From NCBI GenBank assembly GCA_014155875.1, contig JACEFZ010012654.1, positions 1 to 64,000 of the forward strand: a stretch of 64,000 nucleotides of DNA. The letters run 5' to 3'. Below the pieces are notes generated by a model that had not been told where the DNA came from, did not search any database, and was given only the letters and a program-made list of their open reading frames with translations. This stretch comes from Cepaea nemoralis. Taxonomy: Eukaryota; Mollusca; Gastropoda; Stylommatophora; Helicidae. Shown here one piece after another: positions 10,546-20,629 of the stretch. Position numbers and translations under genes: made by a program. Position 1 is the first letter of the stretch. Each line of letters starts with the position of its first letter.

Positions 10546-10720
10546 AGTGGATAGACACCTCGCCTGCCGACCAGGTGGCCATGAGCTTGATTCGTATCGA
10601 GGCAGACTCTGATGTTTTGAGAATAAAGGACCGGCTGGCCGAGTGGCTAAGAATGCCGAGTTTTCCATATGAAGACCCGGGTTCGAATCCTCGGTAAGGT
10701 GTGGATTGTTTTTCTGTCCT
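10546..10720 (+). mobile_element. Two adjoining tRNA-like SINE heads
   Basis: First head: GTAGTGGATAGACACCTCGC with a weak B box (GAGCTTGATTCGTATC). Second head, starting about 10628: GGCTGGCCGAGTGGCTAAGA (A box) and CCCGGGTTCGAATCCTCGG (B box), resembling a Ser/Leu-type tRNA. No clean cloverleaf with a 3' acceptor partner, so I call it SINE rather than tRNA gene. Confidence 0.55.
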
Positions 10721-10799
10721 GGGAAAAAATAAAAACCCTAATCTCCTGCACCCCCGCTTCCCCCTCCCCCTCCCCCATCCCACCCTACGGCGCAAGGTA

Positions 10800-10954
10800 T
10801 AGGGTGTATTATTACTGACTGTATAGTTTTTGAAAATATTGCCGATCCAAGTTTTGTATTCACCCTATGTGAATTCACGCAACATATAAGGTAAATACAA
10901 AACTTGGAACGGAATTATTTTCAAAACCCCCACAGTCATTAAAAATACACTCTG
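10800..10954. mobile_element. Foldback MITE with long inverted repeats, TA-flanked
   Basis: A 155-bp element. The left arm (about 65 bp from 10800) and the right arm (reverse complement from 10954) align through GTGTATT, GACTGT, TTTTGAAAATA and CCAAGTTTTGTATT. A TA dinucleotide lies on each side (10798-10799, 10955-10956), which suggests a Tc1/mariner-type transposase moved it. No coding capacity. Confidence 0.75.
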
Positions 10955-10974
10955 TACTATAGACAGTAGATGTC

Positions 10975-11140
10975 ACACAGACAGACTAGGGATCCCAAGT
11001 CGACCCAACCTAAAGTGGGTACCCAGAAACGTCTTGGGAAGCAAATGCGGTTAGTTGAAAGCTAAGCACATGACCCAACGAACGTCGATTGGTCTATAAA
11101 ACCACGTGTCTAATACCATATGCTCAATGCACTTTAACTA
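10975..11140 (+). mobile_element. SINE body fragment (family S3)
   Basis: GGTACCCAGAAACGTCTTGG and GATTGGTCTATAAAACCACG, ending near TAATACCATATGC. The same body occurs at 37313-37570, 33045-33265 and about 22060-22150. Confidence 0.55.
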
Positions 11141-11290
11141 ATCCAGTGCCAAAGGAAAATATATCGCCACACATAACCTTCCATTTGGACAGATGGAGGA
11201 TATATCGCTTTACGGGGGTCATGTTATTTGTTTTTGGTCCGTGATATTTTCAGCACTTTCAATGCTCAGCCAACGGACATTTACATTATG
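11140..11290. repeat. Dispersed repeat shared with 43590-43750
   Basis: Shared segments: ATATATCGCCACA-like, CCATTTGGACAGATGGAGG-like and CATTA-x-ATACTTGT. Contains short inverted GATATATCG motifs. Class unknown. Confidence 0.5.
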
Positions 11291-11714
11291 ATACTTGTAG
11301 ATTTGATTGCGAACCATGTGTGGTCCAAACTTACTTTTTGTCGGGCACTGAATCAGTTCAGGTATGTAAAAGAGTCCTATACTTAATACTTGACGTACAC
11401 AGAAGAGAGGGACAGCAGTACCCTGTCTGGTTATAGTCATATGTTCGAATCATATTCTAGGCTGGCATAACCCCCCCTCCCATTTACCTGCTTACCAAGG
11501 TCGATCCATTGTCATACACATTTTACCTCGAAGTAAAGGTGATCGGTACAAAAAGTCTTTAAAAAAAGGTGATCGGTGCGATAATTACCACATAATCCAC
11601 CGAGTACCGATTACTCTCAACAATATAAGACTGGCACCGTATACTCAATACAAATAACAGACATCATGTGATAGTAACAGACTCATGTGCACATCTTGAG
11701 GGGTATTTGGTAGA

Positions 11715-12055
11715 CTGTTCGTTAGTCGCGGCTCCAACTTCACAGCAACGGCTCGATCCCATTATGCTCCGTTTCTGTGCCAGTGAATATCACACAACAT
11801 GCTCCTCACTGCCCAATGTGAAATGTGGAACAGACAGGAGTCTCGGCAAGCCAACAGCCCGCATATTACACTGTGCATAATGCCGCCTCCAGTATGTCAA
11901 CACAAAAGTTCCCCACGAAAATACAGTTCATCGTCGATAGAAGCGGCAGTCATTAGAAAACCAGCAACCACACATTACTGCATAAGGCAAACTAGTCTGT
12001 TATCCGACAAAGCCAGTCGCCATTTTTCGAACACACAAAAAACAAAAAACAAATA
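11715..12055 (-). repeat. Dispersed repeat with TAAC-type tail
   Basis: GTTAGTCGCGGCTCCAACTT, then ATTATGCTCCGTTTCTGTGC and GATAGAAGCGGCAGTCATTA. Same family as 675-1092, 28150-28470 and 45657-46302. Confidence 0.65.
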
Positions 12056-12300
12056 GTGAGCTGTGTTAGCCCCATATTTTATAGACCGGTCGGCTCATTA
12101 TGGGTATTGAGGTCATTGTCACATCGGCCGCTTTTACTTCCCACAACATTTCCAGGTACTCATTTTAGCCAGACCTAGAAGTCTAGGTACATTTATTCAA
12201 TTAAAATCACCGCCTCGTTATGGAACCGAACACACGACCACCGAGTAGGCAGAGCAGCCCTCCAGTCGCTGCGCTACCTCGTCTCACATAGCGAATGTAG
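12056..12300 (-). mobile_element. tRNA-derived SINE
   Basis: The minus strand reads GACGAGGTAGCGCAGCGACT (A-box region) and GTGTGTTCGGTTCCATAACG (B-box region). The body extends to about 12056. Confidence 0.5.
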
Positions 12301-12373
12301 TAAGTAAAGACAAGGAGCCTCTTACATTGGGCAGTGATGCTAGACTCATATTTGCACAGACTAATCGGCACTC

Positions 12374-12591
12374 GCCGTCTCCCTGGCGAAGGTGTTAACG
12401 ACTTTCTCAGTAACCCTGTATATAAACGTGAGGAACAAAGCTGCGCGAGATTTGGCAACGGATTGCGTCGCGTTGGTTACTTACGGGGTATGTGAGCCGG
12501 TCGTTCAATCTTGCCAAGAACATAAACAGCAGCTGATTAATGCTGGTGTTACTGCAACGTCCCGTAAGGGATACGCAATTTAAACAAAAAA
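12374..12591 (+). mobile_element. SINE S2 with 11-bp target-site duplication
   Basis: The body shares GGTTACTTACGGGGTATGTG and GTCCCGTAAGGGATACGCAA with other S2 copies and ends in an A-rich tail. AATCGGCACTC occurs at 12363-12373 and again at 12592-12602, marking both insertion edges. Lies downstream of the receptor exon at 12838-12946, probably in its next intron. Confidence 0.85.
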
Positions 12592-12837
12592 AATCGGCAC
12601 TCTGTGTTTCCTGTACTTTCTAAGACAGTCAACAGTACATATTTTAGGCTGCTGGAGTGACATGTGACCCCAAGCCAGTTTTAAAATGCTTTCAACCCAT
12701 GAGCACCGGCCGGCAAGCGGGTGCCTAGACACTACACAACTAAATAGAAATGTCGTAAACATTTACATCGAAGCAGAAATTGCACCAATAGCCGCAACTA
12801 AATATATAGGTACGGAGTTACTGAACACAAACATTAC

Positions 12838-12946
12838 CTGTTTCCTGGCCCGGAGCACCTCCACGCTGTGTTCTCGGGTGGCCCGCTTCAGCATGCTCCG
12901 CCGGGACCGGATCTGCGACTGGCGCTGTGGGCAGGGAGAATGAGGC
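12838..12946 (-). CDS. Class A GPCR exon: third intracellular loop
   Basis: Exon of 109 nt with acceptor ...GGAATCTGCAG (pyrimidine-rich upstream) and donor CAG/GTAATG. Entered in phase 2, it reads about 36 residues: a Pro/Arg-rich start, QSQIRSRRSMLKRATREHS, then VEVLRARKQ. A basic loop ending in RARKQ immediately before TM6 is characteristic of peptide-type rhodopsin-like receptors and contacts the G protein. It leaves in phase 0, so TM6 should start the next exon, which I did not find below 12838. A nearer AG (after TGCCCAC) would break the frame. Confidence 0.8.
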
Positions 12947-13165
12947 CTGCAGATTCCGGTGTGAGGGAAACTGAGAACTGACTCGTCTTGTGTGGATACT
13001 GTTGTGTAGCTGCTGTTGTTGAATCAGTGAAATGACAGATACTTAACTGATTTAATAATAAACATTGCGAATATTATTTGTATGTTTATTGGCAGGGGTG
13101 GGAAGCCTTTTTCAGCCAAGAGTCATTTTTGTATTTATAGCATCTTTCTCAGCCATTAAAGATCA

Positions 13166-13325
13166 TCTCTCTCATCTCATCTTGTTCCTTCTCGTACCTT
13201 GCGGTGTCGAGGCGAAGCATAACCATTGAGAAATTGCCCGTTTATAGGCTGCATGTATCGAGATTCCCGTGAACCTTGTTATTCCCTTTGTCCATCGTTT
13301 ACATGGTCGGCATTTTCTTCTGGTT
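13166..13325 (-). pseudogene. LINE-B 3' end fragment
   Basis: CATCTCATCTTGTTCC, then CGTACCTTGCGGTGTCGAGG and CGTTTACATGGTCGG match LINE-B 3270-3415. Only the last about 160 bp of the element is present. It sits in the intron of the receptor gene. Confidence 0.65.
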
Positions 13326-14390
13326 CCATTCCATTCAAAATCATCAACTTAAAAATTAGCCTGCTGCTGTATTTAGATACAAATGTATTCAACTCAACCA
13401 TAATCTTATGATGACTGGAACTGCTTCTTCATGGTGGGGTGTGTGATGTGAGCTGGTCCTAATGATGTTGTTACTACTACTGCTTTTAAACGATTGCATC
13501 GCTCAGTCTGGAGCGCAGTCTACTCTCTGGGATGGCAAGATTTGAAAGGAACTGTTTGCAGCAGTAAGTTGTTCCGAGCAGAGAGTACTTTGTATCCTGA
13601 ATATCCCGTATTGGGCGTTCATTGCTTGTCTCTCAACATGCACGTTATTGCGATTGACTTCATGTAAATGTATGTTGCTGCGACACAAAACATCTCCAAG
13701 ATTGATTAGATGTAGAGTCCCGCCTAAGATTGCCCTGGCAGGGCCATACCAAATGGTTTCTAGGGCTTTATGCGGCCAGCGGACAGGGTGTTTCCCACCG
13801 ATATTTTAAGGTTTAAGGATTTGCAGTTTAAGTTATGTCGCACTAACCCTGAATCACAGGTCCAACAATTAGGTACAGCCATGGTTGCCTTGTTGCAGGT
13901 TCTTTGCAGAATGCATCTGTCACATTCTACTTGTAAAAGACATCATCATCAAGTTAGTTAATCGTTAGTAGCTGTTCAAACTTCATGGCAAAGGGTCACC
14001 CCATAATGCTCCAATCATGTGCTAGTTAATGACACACAAAATGCTATTGACTGCTGTATAGTATTATGGCCTTTGGCTGGTCGTGAAAGAAGCCTTTGAC
14101 TGTTCCCAGTTTACTTACGATGCAGCAAGTGGTGCTCTACACTGTTCGACTTGTCAGTGATGGTTCGACATTGGGCGAGGCAAATATGGCTCACACATTC
14201 TTCAATAACAAAAGCATATTTTTGAACACACTGACAGATATTACATTTGAAAGAATTGAAATTGTGCAATAAAAACCTGCTTAAATTGACACACGCCGCT
14301 CTTTTCAACGGGAAGTGTAGTAAAAGGAAAAGTTATTTCTCTAGAGTAGTATCTCTACTCTGAAAACCATTTTTATATGTCGAGAATTTC
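13326..14390. other. Intronic sequence, mostly unassigned
   Basis: Holds a piece of the TAAC-tail repeat at about 13965-14075. No other feature supported. Confidence 0.4.
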
Positions 14391-14393
14391 ACA

Positions 14394-15238
14394 TCTCTCA
14401 TAATTACAAGTATTTCCTGGGTAATCCAAGGCGGTTTGACGTGATGTTTAACTCGAACTTCATTGACTGGCACATGTCTATCAAATGCATCAATAAAAGT
14501 TTTCATCTAGAATTTCAGAGCATCATCCGGGTCTGGAAGTTGTTAAATATTGTCTAGTGGTGAACTGAACAAATCCTGTAAAGATGTGTTTTGATTGAAA
14601 TTTTTGTAACTTCTATATTTTACAATTATTTGTTTATGGTTGAAAGGTTTAATTCCTTTTGTCTTAGATCATGTACAACATATTGGGTAATGATCGCACA
14701 TTGCATAATTGGGGTACGATGCATTCTATTATATTGTCTGAAAAAGGTTACATAAATGTGATCTATAAGTGTTGAAGATGATTTTGTTATTCTAGTAGCT
14801 TGTTTTACTATTTGTTGGAAGTTGTATGATGCAATTATATTTCTCCGTGATATGTTGGATTTGTTGGTGTCAATGTTGAAGTCTCCGAGGAATATAATTT
14901 CCCCCCGGTAGTGAACACCACATCCATCATGTTAGTGACGTTTTCCGACCAGACGTGTCCGGCGCTGGGATTTCGATAGAGGTAGCCAATTATCAAGGGT
15001 ATGCGGTTCTGAAGTTTTAGTTCCGATCAATTACATTTTATTTCGCTAGTTTCAAAATCTTGCCTAATTTAATGTAGTAAATTAGAAACATAGACTGTTA
15101 TACCTGTCTCTTGCTTCCTACAGGGATCTCTTCTAATCACTGTATACCCTTGTATAGAGATGTCTTCATTTAAATGTTTAGTCTACTTTCATTAAGGTCG
15201 AACAAATGAACATTTCATAAAGAATAAAGGATAACTCT
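14394..15238 (-). pseudogene. LINE-D endonuclease/linker fragment
   Basis: Parallels 54540-55380 of LINE-D along its length. Shared segments include CAAGTATTTCCTGGGT, GACTGGCACATGTCTATCAA and GGATTTGTTGGTGTCAATGT. It covers the endonuclease and the region before RT, with many stops and indels. It stops where LINE-D reads GATAACTCTGGTAG and is followed directly by a GA microsatellite. Confidence 0.7.
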
Positions 15239-15240
15239 GG

Positions 15241-15259
15241 TAGGGAGAGAGAGCGAGAG

Positions 15260-15321
<62 letters not shown>

Positions 15322-15523
15322 GAGAGAGAGAGAGAGAGAGGAGTGAAAAAAAAGAGAGAGAGAGAGAAAGAGAGAAAACGAGAAAGATAGAGAGTGAAGG
15401 TGAGGTAGAGAGTGAGACAGAAAAAAGGGGTGGGGGATTAAGCGAAGAGAGAGAAAAAGAAAGAGAAGGTGAGAGAGAGGGAGGGTGAGAGAGAGAAAGA
15501 GAGAGAGAGAGAAAAACAGAGAG

Positions 15524-15554
<31 letters not shown>

Positions 15555-15581
15555 AAGAGAGAGAGAAAGAGAGAGAAAGAG

Positions 15582-15612
<31 letters not shown>

Positions 15613-15615
15613 AAG

Positions 15616-15646
<31 letters not shown>

Positions 15647-15685
15647 GAGAGAGGAAGAGAGAGAGAGAGCGAGAGAGAGAGAGGC

Positions 15686-15718
<33 letters not shown>

Positions 15719-15756
15719 AACAGATGCAGAGAGAGAAGACAGACAGAGACAGAGAC

Positions 15757-15810
<54 letters not shown>

Positions 15811-15825
15811 ACGGAAGACACAGAG
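15241..15825. repeat. GA-rich microsatellite with GACA segment
   Basis: (GA)n and GAAAGAGA variants, with a (CAGA)n block near 15690-15720. The 223-codon Ser/Leu frame and its Arg/Glu mirrors are artefacts of the repeat. It lies just downstream of the donor site of the TM5 exon, within the intron. Confidence 0.95.
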
Positions 15826-15878
15826 AGAGGAGTCCCTGCTTCTGGTCATTTATTAAGTATTATCCATATAGCTCTTAC

Positions 15879-16099
15879 CTCTCACACGACGTCATCTCTA
15901 TGAGATGTTTGGATGACATCCACAAGGCGTGGATGACGAAGATGTAGCACACGAAGATGATGATGACCGGAATGAGAAACATGATGAGGAACTGGTAGGT
16001 GGCGTACACCAGCCTATCGTTGTGGTCCACGCCGATGTCAGCGCACAGGATGATGGTGACTCGCGTGACGTTGTTGAAGTAGACTGTTTGTTCCGTTCC
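15879..16099 (-). CDS. Class A GPCR exon: ECL2, TM5 and start of ICL3
   Basis: Exon of 221 nt with acceptor TTTAATCCCAG and donor GAG/GTAAGA. It is entered in phase 0 and encodes 73 complete residues plus two bases. It begins GTEQTVYFNNVT, continues through an ECL2 cysteine (IILCADIG) that would bond to TM3, then VYATYQFLIMFLIPVIIIFV and CYIFVIHALW. This is a clear TM5 with the conserved Pro and Tyr, followed by MSSKHLIEM of ICL3. Phases match both neighbouring exons. The product is a plasma-membrane receptor; ligand unknown. Confidence 0.88.
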
Positions 16100-16194
16100 C
16101 TGGGATTAAACCCAATAGAGGTTAAAATAAAAAGGCTTGGGGTGGGAGGGCGGGCGACTTCATTGCAAGGGATGTTATCAATTATAGCAGGGTC

Positions 16195-16420
16195 GTTTTC
16201 AGCAGGGTTGCATTACACTCTTATAATAACCATATTGGAGGGTAAGGTTGAAGGCAAGCGAGCAAGAGGTTGACCACGATATAAGTGGGAACATGACATT
16301 AAGAGATGGACGAACAGCAATCTGCAAAATGTACAATCAAAGCGAGAGACAGTGTTGGCGATCAGTTTCATCCAACTCTCATTGTGGAAACGTCACCTGA
16401 CTGATTCCTGACGCATCATT
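16195..16420 (+). pseudogene. LINE C-terminal tail fragment
   Basis: Encodes ILEGKVEGKRARG, a stop, then PRYKWEHDIKRWTN and LWKRHLTDS. This is the GKRxRGRPRxxW-DI tail common to endonuclease-RT LINEs. One internal nonsense codon. Confidence 0.5.
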
Positions 16421-16444
16421 TTTCCATTCAGCAATAACCTATTC

Positions 16445-16690
16445 ATTCATTCATTCAGTAGCATGTTCTTTGCAGAACCAGGCTCCCATAACAATCTTCC
16501 GGAAAGCTTGTCGGTCATAAGTAAGATGCCCAGCGTCCGACACACCCATCTGGAGATCAGCCGCCACATCCTGCACCCATCTTCTCTTTGGCCTTCTTCT
16601 TCCTCTCGACTCAGGCATATACACCTTCATTATTGTTCTCTCCAAACTTTCATGACGTTGTAAATAACCAAAATATTTCAGTCTTCTTTA
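16445..16690 (-). pseudogene. LINE C-terminal tail fragment
   Basis: Encodes YMPESRGRRRPKRRWVQDVA, then TYDRQAFRKIVMGAW. C-terminal region of a LINE polyprotein. Only the 3' end is present. Confidence 0.55.
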
Positions 16691-16714
16691 TTGCATCGTC
16701 TTAAGTAGTCAACC

Positions 16715-16956
16715 GCCGATCTCCCTGACATAGGGGTTAAACGACGTTCTCCTTAATCCCGTTTATCCACGTAGGGTAAGACAGCGCACGAGAATTGGAA
16801 GCGATTCTCGCCGCGTTGGTAACTTACGGGATAAGTGAGCCGGCCGCTCAGAAATGGCAAACTACTGAGCGTAATCTTGCCAAGAAATCAACGACAGCGG
16901 TAAAATGCTGGTGTTGACAGCGATGTCCTGTAAAGGATTTGCGAAAAAGAAAAAGA
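16715..16956 (+). mobile_element. SINE S2 with 12-bp imperfect target-site duplication
   Basis: CTGACATAGGGGTTAAACGA as the A-box region and the common body GCCGGCCGCTCAGAAATGGC, then TGTCCTGTAAAGGATTTGCG and an A-rich tail. AAGTAGTCAACC (16703-16714) is repeated as AAGTAGCCAACC (16957-16968), one mismatch. Confidence 0.8.
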
Positions 16957-17124
16957 AAGTAGCCAACCTTCTTCAGTATTCAGATCTTGAAGTATGGATG
17001 CATTTGTTCTTTCCTTTACCCATTTTGCTGTCATTTAAATTAGAGGGAGAAAATCGTGCATGTTGTTTTGTCCTACTGATATTCCCTAGCCATGTTTTTG
17101 ACCAGGCCTCTAGCATCCTTTAGT

Positions 17125-17738
17125 TCTTCTTCTTCTTCTTCAGCATTCCGAGCCATTGAGGTTCTTTGCTGTAAATACAATCTGTCTCCATTCGTCTCTC
17201 TGGTGGACCTTCTCTTGCCAGTCGTTGATTCCAAGTGCTTGTAGGTCTGTATGTATATTATCTCTCCACCGCCTTCTTGGTCTACCTCGGGGTCTACGGT
17301 CATTTATTTCCTGAGTGTAAGCGAGTTTTGTTTCCCTATTATCTTCCATTCTTTCTATATGCCCCAGCCATTGTAGTCTATTAGCCTTCATGATACCAGT
17401 GATTAGCGGGGACTTAAACAAATCATAAATGTCTTTGTTACTTCTTCTTTTCCACTCTCCACTTTGTGTATCCCTAATGGGTCCAAAGATGCGTCTTAAA
17501 ATTTTGTTCTCAAAGGTTTGTAACAAGGCTTCGTCTCCTTTCGTTGTACTCCAGGTTTCAGAGCCATACAGCACACCTGGTCTGATCAGTGTTTTGTATA
17601 TTGTGATTTTGGTGTTACGAGATAGCGCCTTTGATTTTAGTAGATGTTGTAGTGCATAGTATATCTTATTTCCAGAGTTGATTCTAGTTTGTATTTCTTC
17701 CCTTATGATGTTGGAGCAGTTGAAGTTAGCTATTTTAA
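17125..17738 (-). pseudogene. LINE-C 3' end, copy 2
   Basis: RT thumb and C-terminal tail: FNCSNIIREEIQTRINSGN, VLYGSETWSTTKGDE, LRRIFGPIRD, RLQWLGHIERMEDN and RRPRGRPRRRWRDNI. It ends in a (GAA)n-type tail. By eye it differs from 18145-18757 at only two substitutions and one 1-bp indel over about 610 bp. The indel changes the C-terminal frame. It is 5'-truncated and fused in frame to an unrelated RT fragment. Confidence 0.85.
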
Positions 17739-17886
17739 TATATTCTTCAGAAGCCCGCACGGTTAAGTCGTCTGCACAGATGGAAATGTGTTCTTTGGCA
17801 GGGACATTGTTCTGTGATGTCTTTATATCTGCCAGGACAAGTGTTGGTGGAAGATCTCCTCCTTTGGGGACACCTAGATGCAACAT
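17739..17886 (-). pseudogene. RT palm fragment of a different retroelement
   Basis: Encodes LHLGVPKGGDLPPTLVLADI, then KEHISICADDLTVRASEEY. This resembles motif B (GVPQGGxLSPTLF) and motif C (YADD) of jockey/CR1-type RT, with Tyr changed to Cys in the catalytic box. It continues in frame into LINE-C copy 2, probably because LINE-C inserted here. Confidence 0.65.
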
Positions 17887-18135
17887 TTTGCACTATAATT
17901 TATAGACTATAAACATTCTATGGATAATTTGGTCAGTATGACGTCGGCTTTCCTTTACTTTCCAGGACGTGTCACGTTGTCTATTTTAGGCCGAGTTGAA
18001 CGAATTATTTAAAAGTGGTATTTTCATACGTGTGGACAGTAACATTATAAATAAATGTACACATATTATATATCACATACGTCAAATGCAGTGAAGAAGA
18101 AATGGGGGGCACGATGATCAACAGACAGAACAGAA

Positions 18136-19495
18136 TTCTTCTTCTTCTTCTTCTTCTTCAGCATTCCGAGCCATTGAGGTTCTTTGCTGCAAATACAATC
18201 TGTCTCCATTCGTCTCTCTGGTGGACCTTCTCTTGCCAGTCGTTGATTTCCAAGTGCTTGTAGGTCTGTATGTATATTATCTCTCCACCGCCTTCTTGGT
18301 CTACCTCGGGGTCTACGGTCATTTATTTCCTGAGTGTAAGCGAGTTTTGTTTCCCTATTATCTTCCATTCTTTCTATATGCCCCAGCCATTGTAGTCTAT
18401 TAGCCTTCATGATACCAGTGATTAGCGGGGACTTAAACAAATCATAAATGTCTTTGTTACTTCTTCTTTTCCACTCTCCACTTTGTGTATCCCTAATGGG
18501 TCCAAAGATGCGTCTTAAAATTTTGTTCTCAAAGGTTTGTAACAAGGCTTCGTCTCCTTTCGTTGTACTCCAGGTTTCAGAGCCATACAGCACAACTGGT
18601 CTGATCAGTGTTTTGTATATTGTGATTTTGGTGTTACGAGATAGCGCCTTTGATTTTAGTAGATGTTGTAGTGCATAGTATATCTTATTTCCAGAGTTGA
18701 TTCTAGTTTGTATTTCTTCCCTTATGATGTTGGAGCAGTTGAAGATTGTACCCAGGTATTTGTATGTTTCCGTTCTTTTAATGGTCATATTATCTATTTG
18801 TATGTGGCCAGAGTTTTTAGCCATTCCGTCTCTTGAAATTACCATATATTCTGTCTTATCTTGGTTGATAATCAGCCCCATCTGTTGGGCTTTTTCCTTT
18901 AAGTGAGTCAATATTTCCAATGTCTTTTGTTCACTTTGCCCTATAATATCTATATCATCTGCATAACCAAGCAGCTTGGATGTTCCTCCAATATCACATT
19001 CCTCCTTTACCTTCCTTACAACTTTCTCTAGAGCCAGATTGAAGAGTAGCGGCGATAGTGCATCACCCTGTTTCAAGCCAGATGTTATTTGGAAGGGGTC
19101 TGATTTCCTGCCTTTATATGTTACTATATTATAAGTATCTTACATGCATAGTTTGGTCATGTTAATTAACTTCCTTGGTATTCCAAATTCCTGCATAACA
19201 TTCCATAGACTATTCCTATGGACACTATCATAAGCCTTTTTAAAATCCACAAAAATGTTATGGAGATCTCTTTTATATTCCCAATGTTTCTCGGCTATTT
19301 GTCGTAAGATAAATATCTGATCTATTGTTGATCAGTTTTGTCTAAAACCCGCCTGGTAGTCACCTAATATGTCTTCTGAATATGGTTTTAGTCTATTTAG
19401 TAATACTGCGGATAGTATCTTATAGCTTGTGGACAGTAGTGATATTCCTCTATAATTTCCACATTGGAACTTGTCTCCTTTCTTAAAGATAGGTA
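18136..19495 (-). mobile_element. LINE-C copy 1: 5'-truncated APE-type LINE
   Basis: About 1.35 kb covering the RT domain to the (GAA)n tail at 18136-18160. The upstream part (19495-19080) reads FKKGDKFQCGNYRGISLL, GFRQN-stop-STIDQIF and FVDFKKAYDSVHRNSLW with at least two nonsense codons. The rest is open at 19076-18066. Not transposition-competent because the endonuclease is absent. Confidence 0.85.
18140..19076 (-). pseudogene. LINE-C reverse transcriptase, palm B motif to C-terminus
   Basis: The open part of copy 1. It starts MKQGDALSPLLFNLALEKVV (motif B), then LLGYADDIDIIGQSE (catalytic motif C), GLIINQDKTEYM, ETYKYLGTIFN (thumb), and the tail WLGHIERMEDNRET and RPRGRPRRRWRDNI. The internal Met is not a true start; the upstream sequence in the same element extends the RT domain. 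The last residues run into the GAA tail as poly-Lys. Confidence 0.85.
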
Positions 19496-19504
19496 TCAAT
19501 AATA

Positions 19505-20050
19505 ATAATTAGTTTTTAAAATGTTTTCAATGAGTCTGTTGTCTAGTGTATCCTCTGAAAAGGTGGACGGGAATAGAGGCAAGGGTAAACCAAGAGAGAA
19601 AATACTGTATACTATATAATCGCTGGAGGACCATCGGTATAGTACACTGTATAGCACACTGTATAGTAAACTGGCAGGAGATCCTCCTCCTGGAACATCA
19701 AGCATTCTTTGCACACATTGTCAAAGAACAGTTTGAGCCAAAATAGGCCTTTCCAGCCATCTTAGAATTCACGGTTCCATACTTTCAACCCTACTGGATG
19801 AAATAAATAGTCATCATCATTCTTTATGGACAAACACAAGTAAATTGGCAGCACCCTCGGCAGAATGCAGCGAAAGACCACAAGAAGAAGAAAAAGTGTG
19901 TCCTCTTAGATTTAGTTTTTTTGTCTTCTATCAGGGAAAATCAACCCCCGCTTGTTGTACAAGAAGAACAAAAACACGGATTAATGCGTTTGAAAATAAG
20001 AAAAATTAAGAAGACATTTTACATAAACAAAACAGGAAATGAAAAATGAA
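19505..20050. other. Intronic sequence, unassigned
   Basis: Between LINE-C and the GPCR exon. A short TATAGTACACTGTATAGCAC-type repetition at 19638-19675. Nothing else supported. Confidence 0.4.
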
Positions 20051-20055
20051 CTTAC

Positions 20056-20179
20056 CCAAACATACAGTGTTGGAGATGACAAGGCAAGGGCAATAATCCA
20101 GACACAAGGCAAGATTTTCTTTGTATTCTCAAATGTACACCACGATCGTGCTTTCATTGGGTGCACAATGACCATATAC
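20056..20179 (-). CDS. Class A GPCR exon: end of TM3, ICL2 and TM4
   Basis: Exon of 124 nt with acceptor CTCGAACTGTTTCAG and donor TGG/GTAAGT. The first base completes an Arg codon (the R of the D/E-R-Y box), followed by YMVIVHPMKARSWCTFENTK, then KILPCVWIIALALSSPTLYV and W. This is RY(M)VIVHP-MKAR at the TM3/ICL2 border, the invariant TM4 Trp, and SSP ending TM4. The pattern fits peptide receptors of the rhodopsin class (for example TRH-, QRFP- or orexin-type relatives), but I cannot name an orthologue. Exons for the N-terminus to TM3 lie upstream on the minus strand (coordinates above 20179) and were not found. Confidence 0.88.
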
Positions 20180-20317
20180 CTGAAACAGTTCGAGAAACAC
20201 ACGTCAGTCAATAGTCTTCAGTTTTTACACTGCCCAATGCTTCCTATAATCACTACATAATTTATTTACTTCTATGAATGCACATCAACACCTGTTCATG
20301 TATCCTTCCAACTAAAC

Positions 20318-20535
20318 AACGCGAGAGCCGCGGTTGTGGCCAGCGCGCTTGCTTGTCGACTCTCTTGTCGTTTGTTCGAATCCCCATTGAGGCGGAATGT
20401 TTTTAATCGACCTAATTTGAACTCGGGTTCGCTGCCTGGACTCGTCGCTTGTCATGAAGAGGGAAAGGCTGGCCACCTATTTCTCCTTGCTCTAGGCCTA
20501 CGTAATGTGATCAATCACATCACAGCCATATAGCA
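20318..20535 (+). mobile_element. tRNA-derived SINE (S3-like)
   Basis: GAGCCGCGGTTGTGGCCAGC (A-box region) and GTTTGTTCGAATCCCCATTG (B box), followed by AATGTTTTTAATCGACC and a degenerate body. No open frame of note. Confidence 0.6.
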
Positions 20536-20629
20536 GGGAACTGCTACGAACAATTAAGCATGTTTTTTTTTTAAATGTACACAAGCAAATATGTTGGAAT
20601 GTAAAAGAAAAAAAGATGTATAATGCAAG

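Noticed and set aside
10628..10715. Candidate tRNA-Ser or tRNA-Leu gene
   Set aside because: A and B boxes are present but I cannot fold a full acceptor stem; similar heads recur as SINEs.
15178..15903. Long Ser/Leu and Arg/Glu ORFs
   Set aside because: Pure products of a GA/CT microsatellite; all frames are open for the same reason.
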